64,000 nucleotides of DNA from Rhodospirillaceae bacterium UBA6219 (lineage in GTDB: Bacteria > Pseudomonadota > Alphaproteobacteria > Rhodospirillales > Magnetospirillaceae): positions 7,245 through 71,244 of the forward strand of contig DISD01000091.1 of NCBI GenBank assembly GCA_002435715.1. The letters are read 5' to 3'. Below the pieces are notes generated by a model that saw only the letters and a program-made list of their open reading frames with translations, did not search any database and was not told the origin of the DNA. A program made the position numbers and the translations under genes. This document shows, one piece after another, positions 46,701-53,178 of the stretch (position 1 is the stretch's first letter; every line of letters starts with the position of its first letter).

Positions 46701-49043
46701 CGAGGCCGAGGCCGGCAAGCCCAGCAATTGCTTGACCTTGGCCTCGCCCACTTCCGCCACCAAAGTGGTCAGAGGCGACACCACGGTGGAGCCGGCCGGC
46801 GCCTTCATGGTGAAATTGATGGTTTGACCGGTCACCGTGTCGGTACCGCCGGGCAAGGCGATGATGGCGTAACTTCCCGCACCGCCGATGGTGTAGTAGC
46901 CGTTGCCGTCGGTGACATCGACCGGTTCGCTGCCCGACTGGTACACACCGTCGCCGTTGATATCCAGGAACACCTGGGCCCCGGACACCGGTCCGTCCAC
47001 CAGACGCCCGGAAGTGGTGGTCGGGGTGGTGGGGGTGGTGGTCCCACCGCCGGTTCCGGTTCCGGTTCCGGTGTCGTTGCCGGTGTTGATGGTCGAGGTG
47101 GGGGTCGTGGTGGTGGTGCCGGTGGTGGTGCCCGTCGTCCCGGTGGTGGTGCCGCCACTGATCACTTGGTTGACCGGATCGGTGCCGCCCGATGTGGTTT
47201 CCTGCACCACCGTCTTGGCGGTATCGGCAGACGATGTCGAGCCAGAGGACGACGAGCCGGACGAGCCGGACCCAGTGGGGGTGGTGGTACCCGTCGAAGA
47301 CGTGCCCGAGCTTGTAACACCGCTGCTTTGGCTGGCCGCCGTCTGGTTGACGGACGAATTGGATGCTTGGCTTTGTTGGACCACGGTCGAGATGGTGGTT
47401 ACCGTGGACGGCGAGCTTCCCGATGTCGTCGGAGTCGACGAATACCAGTTGAATGCGCCACTGTTCGAGGACGACGTCGTCGTTGTCGTTGTGGTGGTGG
47501 TCGTCGTCGTGGCGCCGGCATTCGCCGCGGTTTCTGTCGTGCCGGTCGTGCCAGAGGATCCCGTGGCGCCAGTGGCTCCCGTGGTGGCACCGGCGGTTCC
47601 TGCCGGGGCGGTGCCACCGGCAGCAGTGGCACCGGCGGCGGTTTCGGCCGCCCCTCCGCTGCCATTGGTTTCGCCAGCGCCCGAAGCAGCGGCGCCGGCA
47701 GCCGCATCAGAAGTACCGGCAGCACCGGCTCCGGCAGCCGCGCCATCCTGCTGAGCGCCGGTTCCGGCGTCATCCCCAGCCGTCTGCCCGGAAGCAGCCT
47801 GTCCGGCGTTTTCACCGGCCGCCGCCTGCTGCGCCCCCGCCTCGCCCTGGGCGGCCTCCCCGGTCGTGCCCCCGGTTTGCTGGGCGGTCTGCTGCTCGCT
47901 CGCCGCCGCGCCTTCCTGCTGCGGCGCCTGCTGTTGCTCGGTCGGCGTTTGCTGTTGCTGCTGCTGTTGATCCTGCGGCTGTTGCGCCGGGGGCACCACT
48001 TGCGAGCCGCTAGGGCTGTCGACCTGGATCGAGCTGCCCGCTTCCGGGCGCGTTTGGATCTGTTGCACCGGGGCCGGCTGGTTGCTGCCCGGAGTAGTGT
48101 TCCATTCCAAGGAATTGTTGGTGGGCGGCACCGGCAGACTGGCAATGGCGCCACCAAAGGTCGCGGCGATGTCGCCCGGCGGCACGAAGACCGGCGCTGG
48201 CGGCGGACTGAACGACGACGACACCGTCAGCACGGTGTTGGGCTGGCTCAGCACCTGGGTGCCGCCGGCATTGCTGACCACGATCTGGCCCGTACCGCCA
48301 CCGACATCACCGACCAGGGCGACACTGGTCTGGCCGTTCTCGCCCACCTGGCCGGCCACCGTGGTGCCGCGAACGCCGATAGTCATCACCGGGGTACGCA
48401 CTTGCATGGCGTCGGGGGCAGCGTGGGAAATCTGACCCGAGATGAAGCTGAAGCTGCCCTTCATCACCGACAAATTGGCATGACCATCCTTGGTGGCCGG
48501 ATCATAGACCAATTCGTCCATGACCAAACGGCCATCGCCGCCCAAAGCAAAGGTGGAACGGTCGGCCAGCACGATACCGACGGCACCGCCATGGTTGGTT
48601 TCGATGATGTCACCCTGATAAATGGGGTCACCCGACTTCACCACCGACGTGGTGCCGTCGGCGTGGCGCACGGTGACGGTGCCCGAATACTTGTCGACGA
48701 CACCGATCTGGATCAGACCCGCGCCCTCGGCCCCGCCTTCGGCTTGGGCGAACTGCCCCGGGGCCAACGGCCCGGCCAAGCGGGCCACCAGATCGGCCGG
48801 CAACATCTGGCCGTCAGCGGTGGCCAGGGAATGGGGGACGGAACCGTCGAAGAAGCCGGGAACGACGATATGCTGGCCGTTGGGCAGGACGATTTCCAGG
48901 TCGGAACCATGACGGAGGTAATCGGCGCCGCCCAGATCACAACCGGCGGGAAGGGTGACGACGGACGCCCCTTCGATCGGATGAACGACCTCCGCCTGTT
49001 GCTCGGCCGCAATGTGACCCTTGCCAGTTGCAGAAACGCTCAT
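37740..49043 (-). CDS. Giant FecR-domain/RTX calcium-binding repeat protein (3767 aa)
   Basis: Predicted secreted, adhesin-like giant. Domains in order: residues ~110-285 a FecR-type domain (IQIGVVDKYSGTVTVRHADG ... MQVRTPVMTIGVRGTTVAG); ~290-680 Gln/Pro-, Ala/Gly- then Thr/Ser-rich low complexity, including a run of 12 Thr; ~685-775 a Cna/SdrD-B-like or carboxypeptidase-regulatory-like domain (GPVSGAQVFLDINGDG); ~960-1545 tandem ~47-residue repeats; ~1550 to ~3640 RTX nonapeptide blocks (GGxGxDxLxGG) alternating with ~340-residue modules; the C-terminus (TDTITDFTSSEGDKI ... TLSAADFTKVA) resembles a type I secretion signal. There is no N-terminal signal peptide. ATG at 49043 has a G-run upstream. 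No type I secretion genes are adjacent. Function (surface adhesion/matrix) is inference. Confidence 0.88.
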   Translation of the reverse strand: MSVSATGKGHIAAEQQAEVVHPIEGASVVTLPAGCDLGGADYLRHGSDLEIVLPNGQHIVVPGFFDGSVPHSLATADGQMLPADLVARLAGPLAPGQFAQAEGGAEGAGLIQIGVVDKYSGTVTVRHADGTTSVVKSGDPIYQGDIIETNHGGAVGIVLADRSTFALGGDGRLVMDELVYDPATKDGHANLSVMKGSFSFISGQISHAAPDAMQVRTPVMTIGVRGTTVAGQVGENGQTSVALVGDVGGGTGQIVVSNAGGTQVLSQPNTVLTVSSSFSPPPAPVFVPPGDIAATFGGAIASLPVPPTNNSLEWNTTPGSNQPAPVQQIQTRPEAGSSIQVDSPSGSQVVPPAQQPQDQQQQQQQTPTEQQQAPQQEGAAASEQQTAQQTGGTTGEAAQGEAGAQQAAAGENAGQAASGQTAGDDAGTGAQQDGAAAGAGAAGTSDAAAGAAASGAGETNGSGGAAETAAGATAAGGTAPAGTAGATTGATGATGSSGTTGTTETAANAGATTTTTTTTTTTTSSSNSGAFNWYSSTPTTSGSSPSTVTTISTVVQQSQASNSSVNQTAASQSSGVTSSGTSSTGTTTPTGSGSSGSSSSGSTSSADTAKTVVQETTSGGTDPVNQVISGGTTTGTTGTTTGTTTTTPTSTINTGNDTGTGTGTGGGTTTPTTPTTTSGRLVDGPVSGAQVFLDINGDGVYQSGSEPVDVTDGNGYYTIGGAGSYAIIALPGGTDTVTGQTINFTMKAPAGSTVVSPLTTLVAEVGEAKVKQLLGLPASASLTTTDPTTSTEIYAAGIQVVATINAMKNGLGLTQEQVMTALSTAMTNSSSTSSDFLTNTATLTTVVTAAGGTAPYANFLSDVSTAASNAQAAASSGGSIADVINPAPIDGVGNINLTSATDVAAHITALKSAGVTSFTLSSGSGTMSVAQITGTTITYTGNSTATITLSLNGTSAAGLSGFKQVSIDGSYGEMTAQQINTLGAANIQTNGYPLKAHITSDVTTLNLQPATVFYLDGPATVSLAQLSLVTDPNNILNYGQGLSVVGVSGVVTLGGDYFSRLTSVTLSGDATFDFAALVALKSNNGSLTVGGYELSLDHVTGNLNASGIDFSQVANLNVTGEVNISLAKFQDLVAHGGTVTSNGYSVVVDAVEGVLAIDPSDLSMVSSLSFVGATTMTAQQLDAIGADNLAKNGNTLTLTVSGDITGLDLATSTQSYNYDTMHVTGDVIMTLGQYEAVVHLLTPDSLTRETGALVAVDVGANPDLSNSDMSLADKLILNSALISLHDGASLGTYWSEVSDVGISAFHLTSGDLELSYLQFAGKTFTTANDATVTVSDAAAVLTGELSGLKAAGATDLHFTGSAAINLTVFQAISADFAGHFTSDGIVTLSAGGDFSVMDLDFSLVDTILLDNNATFSADQYDALVANDVMLDKYGMEVTVNDVSGTLTWTPAEIALVDTLVLSWDVTVSEEQFAALVANDVVVIKDGGFSLLLEASGTLAIDAADLSGIDVLLLTGDLTLTPEQYAALVAGNVYIDTDGDTNQYYVTSMSTPQNDIFPAIDDGSVQYHGDVTDYKFSASDGNVFVEDLRLETDPDYDGTDTIWEAYKVSNFSLDFADASVVVNSGDFLVQLKFGDANNTARIGGGLNMVMMQGGDDTLIVEHGIGAAYSGKELNGGSGTDTIQAEGWVDLSQASLYSFEKLKSGAEGAIVTLSAAQFAQLQIDGSGGQTTIEVVGVDLSGANVVNWGSDDYLQAVGDVMVAETFTGSAYNDLFNLGSGDVASGGAGDDIYYIDVDSEVQGETFAADIRVIDTSGSDILDVTGMSAIPQNDYYFQGVTRSGNDLVIHMDDSLGGGNIVLVDFYTTSTITKLLSQFEGADPYSYLVKGLVGTVKEEMIAGTSNNSAAETLISGGGWDDFFGDGGNDTFIGTGKASVHYSTLTTFDAVTGGLTMSGALSASGDGTATLFDGTNSWTQTYQGISEIIGTEGNDTLYGSSIDQMDGRFYLQGGKGDDQLYDGGNGTTVASYENSSNGVSVYMSWDGANNQYQGNVNGGPGSGNDVTHGILSFIGSAFNDSFYGAEGNESFQAGAGFDTISGGAGFDAIVFWEATGAISVDLSQGQVLDDGFGAYDYVSGIEQVFGSRYNDMIVGDYNANWLSGQAGADILTGGGGADHFTYDSSSNSTVSEYDTITDFGAGQDTIDLWGADGYSFNAAVAVGSPADLNAALANAQSAMSANSIGFFTYGGDGYLYVKGAGTGTTGFDGTLICLQGVTAAPSYSGYGTIVASAVASEENDVLLGTSGDDVINALGGDDIIYYSGGADTIDGGDGYDILDFETAPSSVDASFATGRYSVNSIISYLSGIDEISGSLFDDTLHGSLTGGIVVQGNDGNDTLYANAAGDEFHGNAGNDTFHASEDGGSVFYGEFGDDTFYSQDTGGNTFDGGDGVDVVDFGAFAYISVDLELGTANFMGTDRLFSIEVVRGTNDGDTMNAAEAGSTLYGMGGNDTLSGRQGDDILVGGEGADYLTGGAGNDSFVLNSAAESNITAFDTITDFGTGSDTLTLTGASGYSYVGLIEHAIQDVNEAITTIYANLGNDEIGYFTFGSQAFLIAKGAGTGTSYDQALIQLNNTGFPLNYLGLGVFQSQVLLGTEGVDTLSGTSGADIIDGRGGDDIIYATAGNDTVDGGSGSDTLDLSAVTIPVIGGIDTGSVTWGDGTTTFSGIEILVGGSGNDDLTGGSGTEVLYGGEGVDRLVGGGGNNTLYGGEGSDYLVSGAGDDYIDGGSGQDVVRYNTAPNGVVVNLATSTAIGYGTDTLVSIEAVYGSTHSDQIIGSDQNDSLYGYLGEDVLEGGGGDDRLTGGESGDYLTGGAGNDSFVLNSAAESNISVFDSITDFGTGIDTLTLTGASGYSYVGLIEHALQDVNEAITTIYANLGNDEIGYFTFDSQAFLIAKGAGTGTSYDQALIQLNNTGFPLNYLGLGVFQSQVLLGTEGIDTLSGTSGADIIDGLDGDDTITGNGGDDTLLGGAGNDSITVGFGNDYVHGGEGDDLITANGGANTLYGGDGYDVITGGANNDFIDGGADDDTVTGGTGNDVVFGGDGYDTLHGNAGDDILWGEGGDDYLFGDNGVDTLIGGVGNDQLTGGADSDVFVFNSNLESGDVINDFTAGSGAGADVVKLNLQGSGVASDFGFNVVYDADPIMVSAASGDVIGSYAALVKVTTLVDDCSDLINAVQPVLSDITDGNRNLMFLVTDDWGNSALWYREYVNSEVPGYEYTLVTEFDGVTVDEFVASNFVDGSGTPFYDDFIGTSGDDTIYGGTGTDIIDGGDGNDTIYGLRGVDTLLGGAGDDVIIVTAAEAGSTLSGGAGVDSLTFIGEGDLAIADMTVSGFEAISFEDVDLQSSSINAVNISASLLLDNYAQVPDGFSLEKSFGPSPQLTISLTDQTDVVDLYDNMSLYGFQTLITDGTNATSGISATVMQDIFTQTIKGSDFADTVELATSLNSDQSLTINFGSGDDVLEVTGGSSKASVAIDGGAGSNDQIVVYGTASLGISGFESTITGVETIDLSAATTSDAIAHALIDGIGGSATVQVTLKLSDGDYGQVTYGVTNWDSNDSLNVIGSSTADTFVATMGGDTLTGGGGSDTLTGGAGADLFNFSSTDTLVSSLGTDTITDFTSSEGDKIALSTATFSGLTGTGSLIDSTNYFEENGSLQSSYGAGAGIVVVGAASGAGGVDVYYCEDLSNTSSNSYQIATLEANDTSTLSAADFTKVA
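40031..40480 (-). repeat. Intragenic direct repeat, copy B of the 450-bp RTX module segment
   Basis: Nearly identical to 41048-41497, with about a dozen to fifteen scattered differences by eye (roughly 97% identity). The offset is 1017 bp, i.e. 339 codons, so the reading frame is preserved. It encodes the segment from TDFGTG through GTSYDQALIQLNN to DTLSGTSGADIIDG. Confidence 0.92.
41048..41497 (-). repeat. Intragenic direct repeat, copy A of the 450-bp RTX module segment
   Basis: Partner of the repeat 1017 bp away. A third, strongly diverged protein-level relative (with SIGFFTYGGDGYLYVKGAG) is encoded around 42180-42500, showing the module is older than this recent duplication or conversion. 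Confidence 0.92.
44430..46170 (-). repeat. Tandem ~47-residue repeats encoded in the giant protein
   Basis: Protein-level repeats with the pattern hydrophobic-G-x-(V/A)-x-(M/L)-(T/S)-x-x-Q-(Y/F)-x-A-(L/I)-V-A-x-(N/G), then a short strand and V-x-G-x-L-x-(I/W)-x-x-x-(D/E)-hydrophobic. Examples are VTVSEEQFAALVANDVVV, LTLTPEQYAALVAGNVYI and TMTAQQLDAIGADNLAKNG. Roughly eight or more diverged copies are visible. They look like a beta-solenoid; I recognise no named family. Confidence 0.6.
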
Positions 49044-49323
49044 GCCGAAAACCCCCAACGAACCCCCGCCCTCGCCGCGACACGAGAACGCCTGAGCGGA
49101 ACATTATGCCAAAGCGCGCACCTCAAAACCATCCGGTTAGCGCCCGATACATAAAATACGATTCTCTTTTTGCATTGCAAAATAATACATGCCGCAACCG
49201 CACAATAAGAATCAGTATTGATTTATATATGATAGTAGTGAACTATGCATATAAAGGACCGGCTAGACTAATTCCGGCCAAAGCGAAAGAATGCAAGGCC
49301 CACATGGCCATTGGGGAGGTTCT
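49044..49323. promoter_or_regulatory. AT-rich divergent region between the RTX and sox genes with two palindromes
   Basis: A 280-bp gap with no gene. TTTTGCA-T-TGCAAAA at 49168-49182 is a perfect 7-bp palindrome around one base; AATCA-GTAT-TGATT at 49210-49223 is a perfect 5-bp palindrome. The latter lies in a very AT-rich stretch (49185-49255). Both could be operators for either divergent gene. I cannot assign them to a regulator; the sox repressor SoxR (ArsR type), Fur-type and Crp/Fnr-type proteins are candidates. GGGGAGG at 49311-49318 is the soxX ribosome-binding site. Confidence 0.4.
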
Positions 49324-49773
49324 ATGCTTAAACCCATCTCCTGGGGCGCCGTCACGGTCGCCCTGGCGATGACCTGGGCTGCCCAGTCCCAGGCATTGCC
49401 GAAGAAACCCCCGGAACGGGGTTATTTCGATGTCTCGCGCATGGCGCCCTTGACCGATCAAAAGGGGGATCCGGCCAACGGCCGCAAAGTCGCCGCCGGC
49501 AAGGGATTGTGCCTGTCCTGCCATACCATGCCCATTCCCGAGGAAGCGGACCATGGGGATGTCGGCCCCGATCTGGCCGGTGTCGGATCAAGGCTGCAAC
49601 CGCCCGAGCTGCGCATGCGCATCGTCGATCCCAAGGTGCTGAATCCCGACACACCCATGCCGTCCTTCTACAAGAAGGATTTGAACCGGGTGATGAAGAA
49701 ATGGGAAGGCCAGACCGTGCTGACCGCGCAAGAGGTCGAGGACGTGGTCGCCTATCTCGGCACCCTGAAATAA
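49324..49773 (+). CDS. soxX: Sulfur oxidation c-type cytochrome SoxX
   Basis: A 149-residue monoheme cytochrome. A signal peptide covers residues ~1-24 (ending SQALP). The heme motif is CLSCH at residues 63-67, and a Met in NPDTPMPSFYK is the likely distal ligand. SoxX pairs with SoxA to oxidatively attach thiosulfate to SoxY in the periplasm. GGGGAGG fixes the ATG start. First gene of soxXYZAB. Confidence 0.93.
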   Translation: MLKPISWGAVTVALAMTWAAQSQALPKKPPERGYFDVSRMAPLTDQKGDPANGRKVAAGKGLCLSCHTMPIPEEADHGDVGPDLAGVGSRLQPPELRMRIVDPKVLNPDTPMPSFYKKDLNRVMKKWEGQTVLTAQEVEDVVAYLGTLK

Positions 49774-49805
49774 CCCCTTCGTTTCGACACCAGGAGAATT
49801 CACCC

Positions 49806-50255
49806 ATGTCCAGCGTGAACCGCCGCGCCATCCTGGCCGGCATCGGTGCCGGCGCCGCTTTCATCACGGTCGCCCCCAAGCTGGCCCTGGCCGACAAGGC
49901 CGAAGCCGATGCCCTGATCACCAAGCTGACCGAAGGCGCCAAGCCCCAGGACGGCAAGGTCAAGATCAAGTTGCCGCAGATCGCCGAGAACGGCAACACC
50001 GTCCCCTTCACCGTCACCGTCGACCATCCGATGACCGAAGCGTCCTATGTCAAGGCCATCCATGTCTTGGCCGAGGGCAACCCGGCGCCGGGCGTCGCCA
50101 GCTTCTATTTCACCCCCACCGGCAAGGCGGAAGTGTCCATGCGCATGCGTTTGGGCAAGACCCAGGACGTGCGCGCCATCGCCCTGCTGTCCGACGGCAG
50201 CGCCTGGCAAGTGGCCCAGGAAATCAAGGTGACCATCGGCGGCTGCGGCGGCTGA
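49806..50255 (+). CDS. soxY: Thiosulfate oxidation carrier protein SoxY
   Basis: A 149-residue carrier. The N-terminus has a twin-arginine-type leader (NRRAILAGIGAGAAFITVA). The C-terminus ends in GGCGG, the flexible arm whose Cys147 carries the sulfur intermediates. The central immunoglobulin-like fold includes FTVTVDHPMTEASYVKAIHV. GGAG precedes the ATG. SoxZ follows after 22 bp and forms the heterodimer. Confidence 0.96.
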   Translation: MSSVNRRAILAGIGAGAAFITVAPKLALADKAEADALITKLTEGAKPQDGKVKIKLPQIAENGNTVPFTVTVDHPMTEASYVKAIHVLAEGNPAPGVASFYFTPTGKAEVSMRMRLGKTQDVRAIALLSDGSAWQVAQEIKVTIGGCGG

Positions 50256-50277
50256 GCAGGAAAGAGAGGAAAAGATC

Positions 50278-50598
50278 ATGCCCACTCCCCGCGTCAAGAT
50301 GCCCAGCTCGGCTGCCAAAGGCGACGTCTTCGAAGTCAAGACCACCATCGACCACGACATGGAATCCGGTCAGCGCAAGGACAAGGACGGCAAGCCCATC
50401 GCGCGCAAGATCATCCATAAGTTCACCGTCACCTATAACGGCAAGCAGGTGTTCTGGTCCGACTGGGCCCCGGCGGTTTCCGCCAACCCCTATTGTTCGT
50501 TTTTCCTGACCGCCACCGAAAGCGGCACCATCGAGCTGAAATGGCACGACGACGACGGTCAGGTCTATTCCATCAGCCAAGCCATCTCGGTGGCCTAG
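50278..50598 (+). CDS. soxZ: Thiosulfate oxidation carrier complex protein SoxZ
   Basis: A 106-residue cytosol-made partner of SoxY, lacking its own signal peptide and presumably exported piggyback with SoxY. PRVKMPSSAAKGDVFEVKT and HDMESGQRKD are family motifs, and the C-terminal WHDDDGQVYSISQAI matches SoxZ. AGAGAGGAAAAG precedes the ATG. Confidence 0.95.
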   Translation: MPTPRVKMPSSAAKGDVFEVKTTIDHDMESGQRKDKDGKPIARKIIHKFTVTYNGKQVFWSDWAPAVSANPYCSFFLTATESGTIELKWHDDDGQVYSISQAISVA

Positions 50599-50621
50599 GC
50601 CAGGAAGCAGGAGCAACGCCC

Positions 50622-51431
50622 ATGCGCAAGATCATGATGGCGACGGGCCTGGCGGTTCTGGTCGCCGGCTCGGCCCAGGCGGACCCGCCTTTCGACCCCA
50701 AGGACCCGCATATGGCGCCCTATATCTCGGGGGACAAACGGTCCGGCTATACCTTCGCCGAACCCGAAACCCGGGCCATGCAGGATGACGACTTCACCAA
50801 TCCCGGCTTCTTGTGGGTCGAGGAAGGCAAGAAGATGTGGGCCAAGGCCGAAGGCAAGGCCGGCAAGTCGTGCCAGGATTGCCACGGCGACGCCGGGAAA
50901 AGCATGAAGGGGGTGGGCACCGTCTATCCCCGCTTCGACCCCCATTCCAACATGCTGTTGACCTTGGAACAGAAGATCAACCAATGCCGCACCGAACGCA
51001 TGGAAGCGGCGCCATTGAAATTCGATTCCAAGCCCTACAACGCCATCGCCACCTATGTGAAGCACCAGTCCTTCGGCATGCCCATCGCGGTGCAGACCGA
51101 CGGCCCGGTGGCGCCCTATTTCGACATGGGACGCCGGCTTTACTATGAACGCCGGGGCCTCAGCGACATCGCCTGCAAGCATTGTCACGAAGACCTGGCC
51201 GGCATGCATATGCGTTCGGAACTGCTCAGCCAGGGCATGCCCAACGGCTTTCCGCAGTACCGCCTGAAATGGCAGACCCTGGGCAGCGCCCAAAAGCGTA
51301 TCCGCGGCTGCTTCCAGGAAGTCCGGGCCGAGCCCTATCCGGTGGATTCCCTGGAAAACACCGTCATCGAGCTGTACGCCACCTGGCGGGCCAACGGCCT
51401 TCGGGTGGAAAGCCCGGCGGTGCGCAAGTAA
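50622..51431 (+). CDS. soxA: Sulfur oxidation c-type cytochrome SoxA (diheme)
   Basis: A 269-residue periplasmic diheme cytochrome. The signal peptide ends around AGSAQA (residue 20). Heme motifs are CQDCH (84-88) and CKHCH (185-189), so both hemes are kept, unlike monoheme SoxA types. Cys230 in KRIRGCFQEVR is the expected active-site cysteine persulfide heme ligand. With SoxX it couples thiosulfate to SoxY. A GGAGCAACGCCC ribosome-binding site decides the ATG. Confidence 0.95.
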   Translation: MRKIMMATGLAVLVAGSAQADPPFDPKDPHMAPYISGDKRSGYTFAEPETRAMQDDDFTNPGFLWVEEGKKMWAKAEGKAGKSCQDCHGDAGKSMKGVGTVYPRFDPHSNMLLTLEQKINQCRTERMEAAPLKFDSKPYNAIATYVKHQSFGMPIAVQTDGPVAPYFDMGRRLYYERRGLSDIACKHCHEDLAGMHMRSELLSQGMPNGFPQYRLKWQTLGSAQKRIRGCFQEVRAEPYPVDSLENTVIELYATWRANGLRVESPAVRK

Positions 51432-51492
51432 CCGTGTCGGGGGAAGGCGCGCCCTTCCCCCACCTCGTTTCCAATGATCGGGATGCCCATCC

Positions 51493-53178
51493 ATGCTGAC
51501 CCGCCGCGATTTCCTGCAGGTGGCCGCCGCTACGGCCGTCTTGACCGCAGGCAGCCCCCTGGTGCGCGCCGCCGCCCGCCAGTCCATCACCCAGGAATCC
51601 CTGCTGGCCATGAAGCCGGTGGGGCAGGTAACGCTGCTGAACTTCACCGACATCCATGCCCAGCTGAAGCCGCTTTATTTCCGCGAGCCGTCGGTCAATC
51701 TGGGGGTGGGTGAAGTGCGTGGTCTGGTGCCGCATCTGACCGGCAAGGACTTCCTGAAGGCTTACGGCCTGAAGCCCGGCACCCCCGAGGCCTATATGCT
51801 GAGCGCCGAGGATTTCTCGGCCCTGGCCGGCACTTACGGCCGGGTCGGCGGTCTGGATCGCATGGCCACCCTGGTCAAGGCCATCCGCGCCAACCGCCCC
51901 GACAACACGCTGTTGATCGATTGTGGCGACACCTGGCAGGGCAGCTATACGTCGCTTCAGAACCGCGGCGAGGACATGGTCGACGCCATGAACCTGTTGG
52001 GTGTCGACGTCATGGTGCCGCACTGGGAATTCACCTATGGCGAAGCCCGGGTCAAGGAACTGGTTTCCAAGCTGAAATTCCCCTTCCTGGCCCAGAACGT
52101 CAAGGACACCGAGTGGGAGGAAGACGTCTTCCCCCACACCGCCACCTTTGAACGCGGCGGCGTCAAGATCGCCATCATCGGCCAGGCCTTCCCCTATACG
52201 CCCGTCGCCAATCCCCGCTACATGATGCCCAAATGGTCGTTCGGCATCCGTGACGACGAAATGCAAAAGCGCGTCGACGCGGCGCGGGCCGCCGGCGCCG
52301 AATTGATCGTGGTGGCCAGCCATAACGGCTTCGACGTCGACCGCAAGATGGCCAGCCGGGTCAAGGGCATCGATGTGCTGCTGACCGGCCACACCCACGA
52401 CGCCATTCCGGCGGTGGTCAAGGTGGACGACACCCTGTTGGTGGCGTCCGGCTCGCACGGCAAGTTCCTGGCCCGCCTGGATGTCGAGGTCAAGAACAAG
52501 AAGGTGGTGGCCCATTCCTTCAAGCTGATGCCGGTGTTTTCCGACGTCGTCACCCCCGATGCCGAGATGAAGGCGCTGATCGACAAGATCCGCGCCCCCC
52601 ATCAGGCGGTGCTGGGCCGCAAGCTGGCCAAGACCGAATCGCTGCTGTACCGACGCGGCAATTTCAACGGCACCTTCGACGATTTGATCTGTCAGGCGTT
52701 GCTGGACGAACGCGACGCCCAAATCGCCCTGTCACCGGGCTTCCGTTGGGGCTCCAGCCTGCCGCCCGGCGCCGACATCACCATGGAAGACGTCTACAAC
52801 CAGACCGCCATCACCTATCCCAACGCCTATCGTTCGGAAATGACCGGTCAGTTGCTGAAAGACATCCTGGAAGACGTCGCCGACAATCTGTTCAACCCCG
52901 ATCCCTATTACCAGCAGGGCGGCGACATGGTGCGCGTCGGCGGCCTGGGCTATCGCATCGACATCGCCAAGCCCATGGGCAGCCGCATTTCCGAGATGAC
53001 GCTGCTGAAGTCCGGCCAGAAAATCGATGCCTCGAAGAACTACGTGGTGTCCGGCTGGGCGAGCGTCAACGAAGGTACCCAAGGCCCGCCGGTGTGGGAC
53101 GTGGTTTCCGGCTGGCTGGAAAAGCATAAAGCCGTGCGTTTCGATGACAACCGCGCGGTCAAGGTGGTGGGCGGATGA
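51493..53178 (+). CDS. soxB: Thiosulfohydrolase SoxB
   Basis: A 561-residue dimanganese 5'-nucleotidase-like hydrolase that releases sulfate from SoxY-bound thiosulfonate. It has a twin-arginine leader (TRRDFLQVAAATAVLTAG). Metal and active-site motifs are NFTDIHAQLKPLYFREPS, LLIDCGDTWQGS, VASHNGFDVD and LLTGHTHDAIP. The C-terminal domain has GFRWGSSLPPGADITMEDVY and ITYPNAYRSEMTG. The ccdA-like gene overlaps its stop by 4 bp. Confidence 0.96.
   Translation: MLTRRDFLQVAAATAVLTAGSPLVRAAARQSITQESLLAMKPVGQVTLLNFTDIHAQLKPLYFREPSVNLGVGEVRGLVPHLTGKDFLKAYGLKPGTPEAYMLSAEDFSALAGTYGRVGGLDRMATLVKAIRANRPDNTLLIDCGDTWQGSYTSLQNRGEDMVDAMNLLGVDVMVPHWEFTYGEARVKELVSKLKFPFLAQNVKDTEWEEDVFPHTATFERGGVKIAIIGQAFPYTPVANPRYMMPKWSFGIRDDEMQKRVDAARAAGAELIVVASHNGFDVDRKMASRVKGIDVLLTGHTHDAIPAVVKVDDTLLVASGSHGKFLARLDVEVKNKKVVAHSFKLMPVFSDVVTPDAEMKALIDKIRAPHQAVLGRKLAKTESLLYRRGNFNGTFDDLICQALLDERDAQIALSPGFRWGSSLPPGADITMEDVYNQTAITYPNAYRSEMTGQLLKDILEDVADNLFNPDPYYQQGGDMVRVGGLGYRIDIAKPMGSRISEMTLLKSGQKIDASKNYVVSGWASVNEGTQGPPVWDVVSGWLEKHKAVRFDDNRAVKVVGG

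Noticed and set aside
46053..49154. A 1033-residue Gly/Arg/His-rich open frame opposite the 5' part of the RTX gene
   Set aside because: Composition is that of a reversed GC-rich coding sequence, and the opposite strand encodes a recognisable FecR-type domain.
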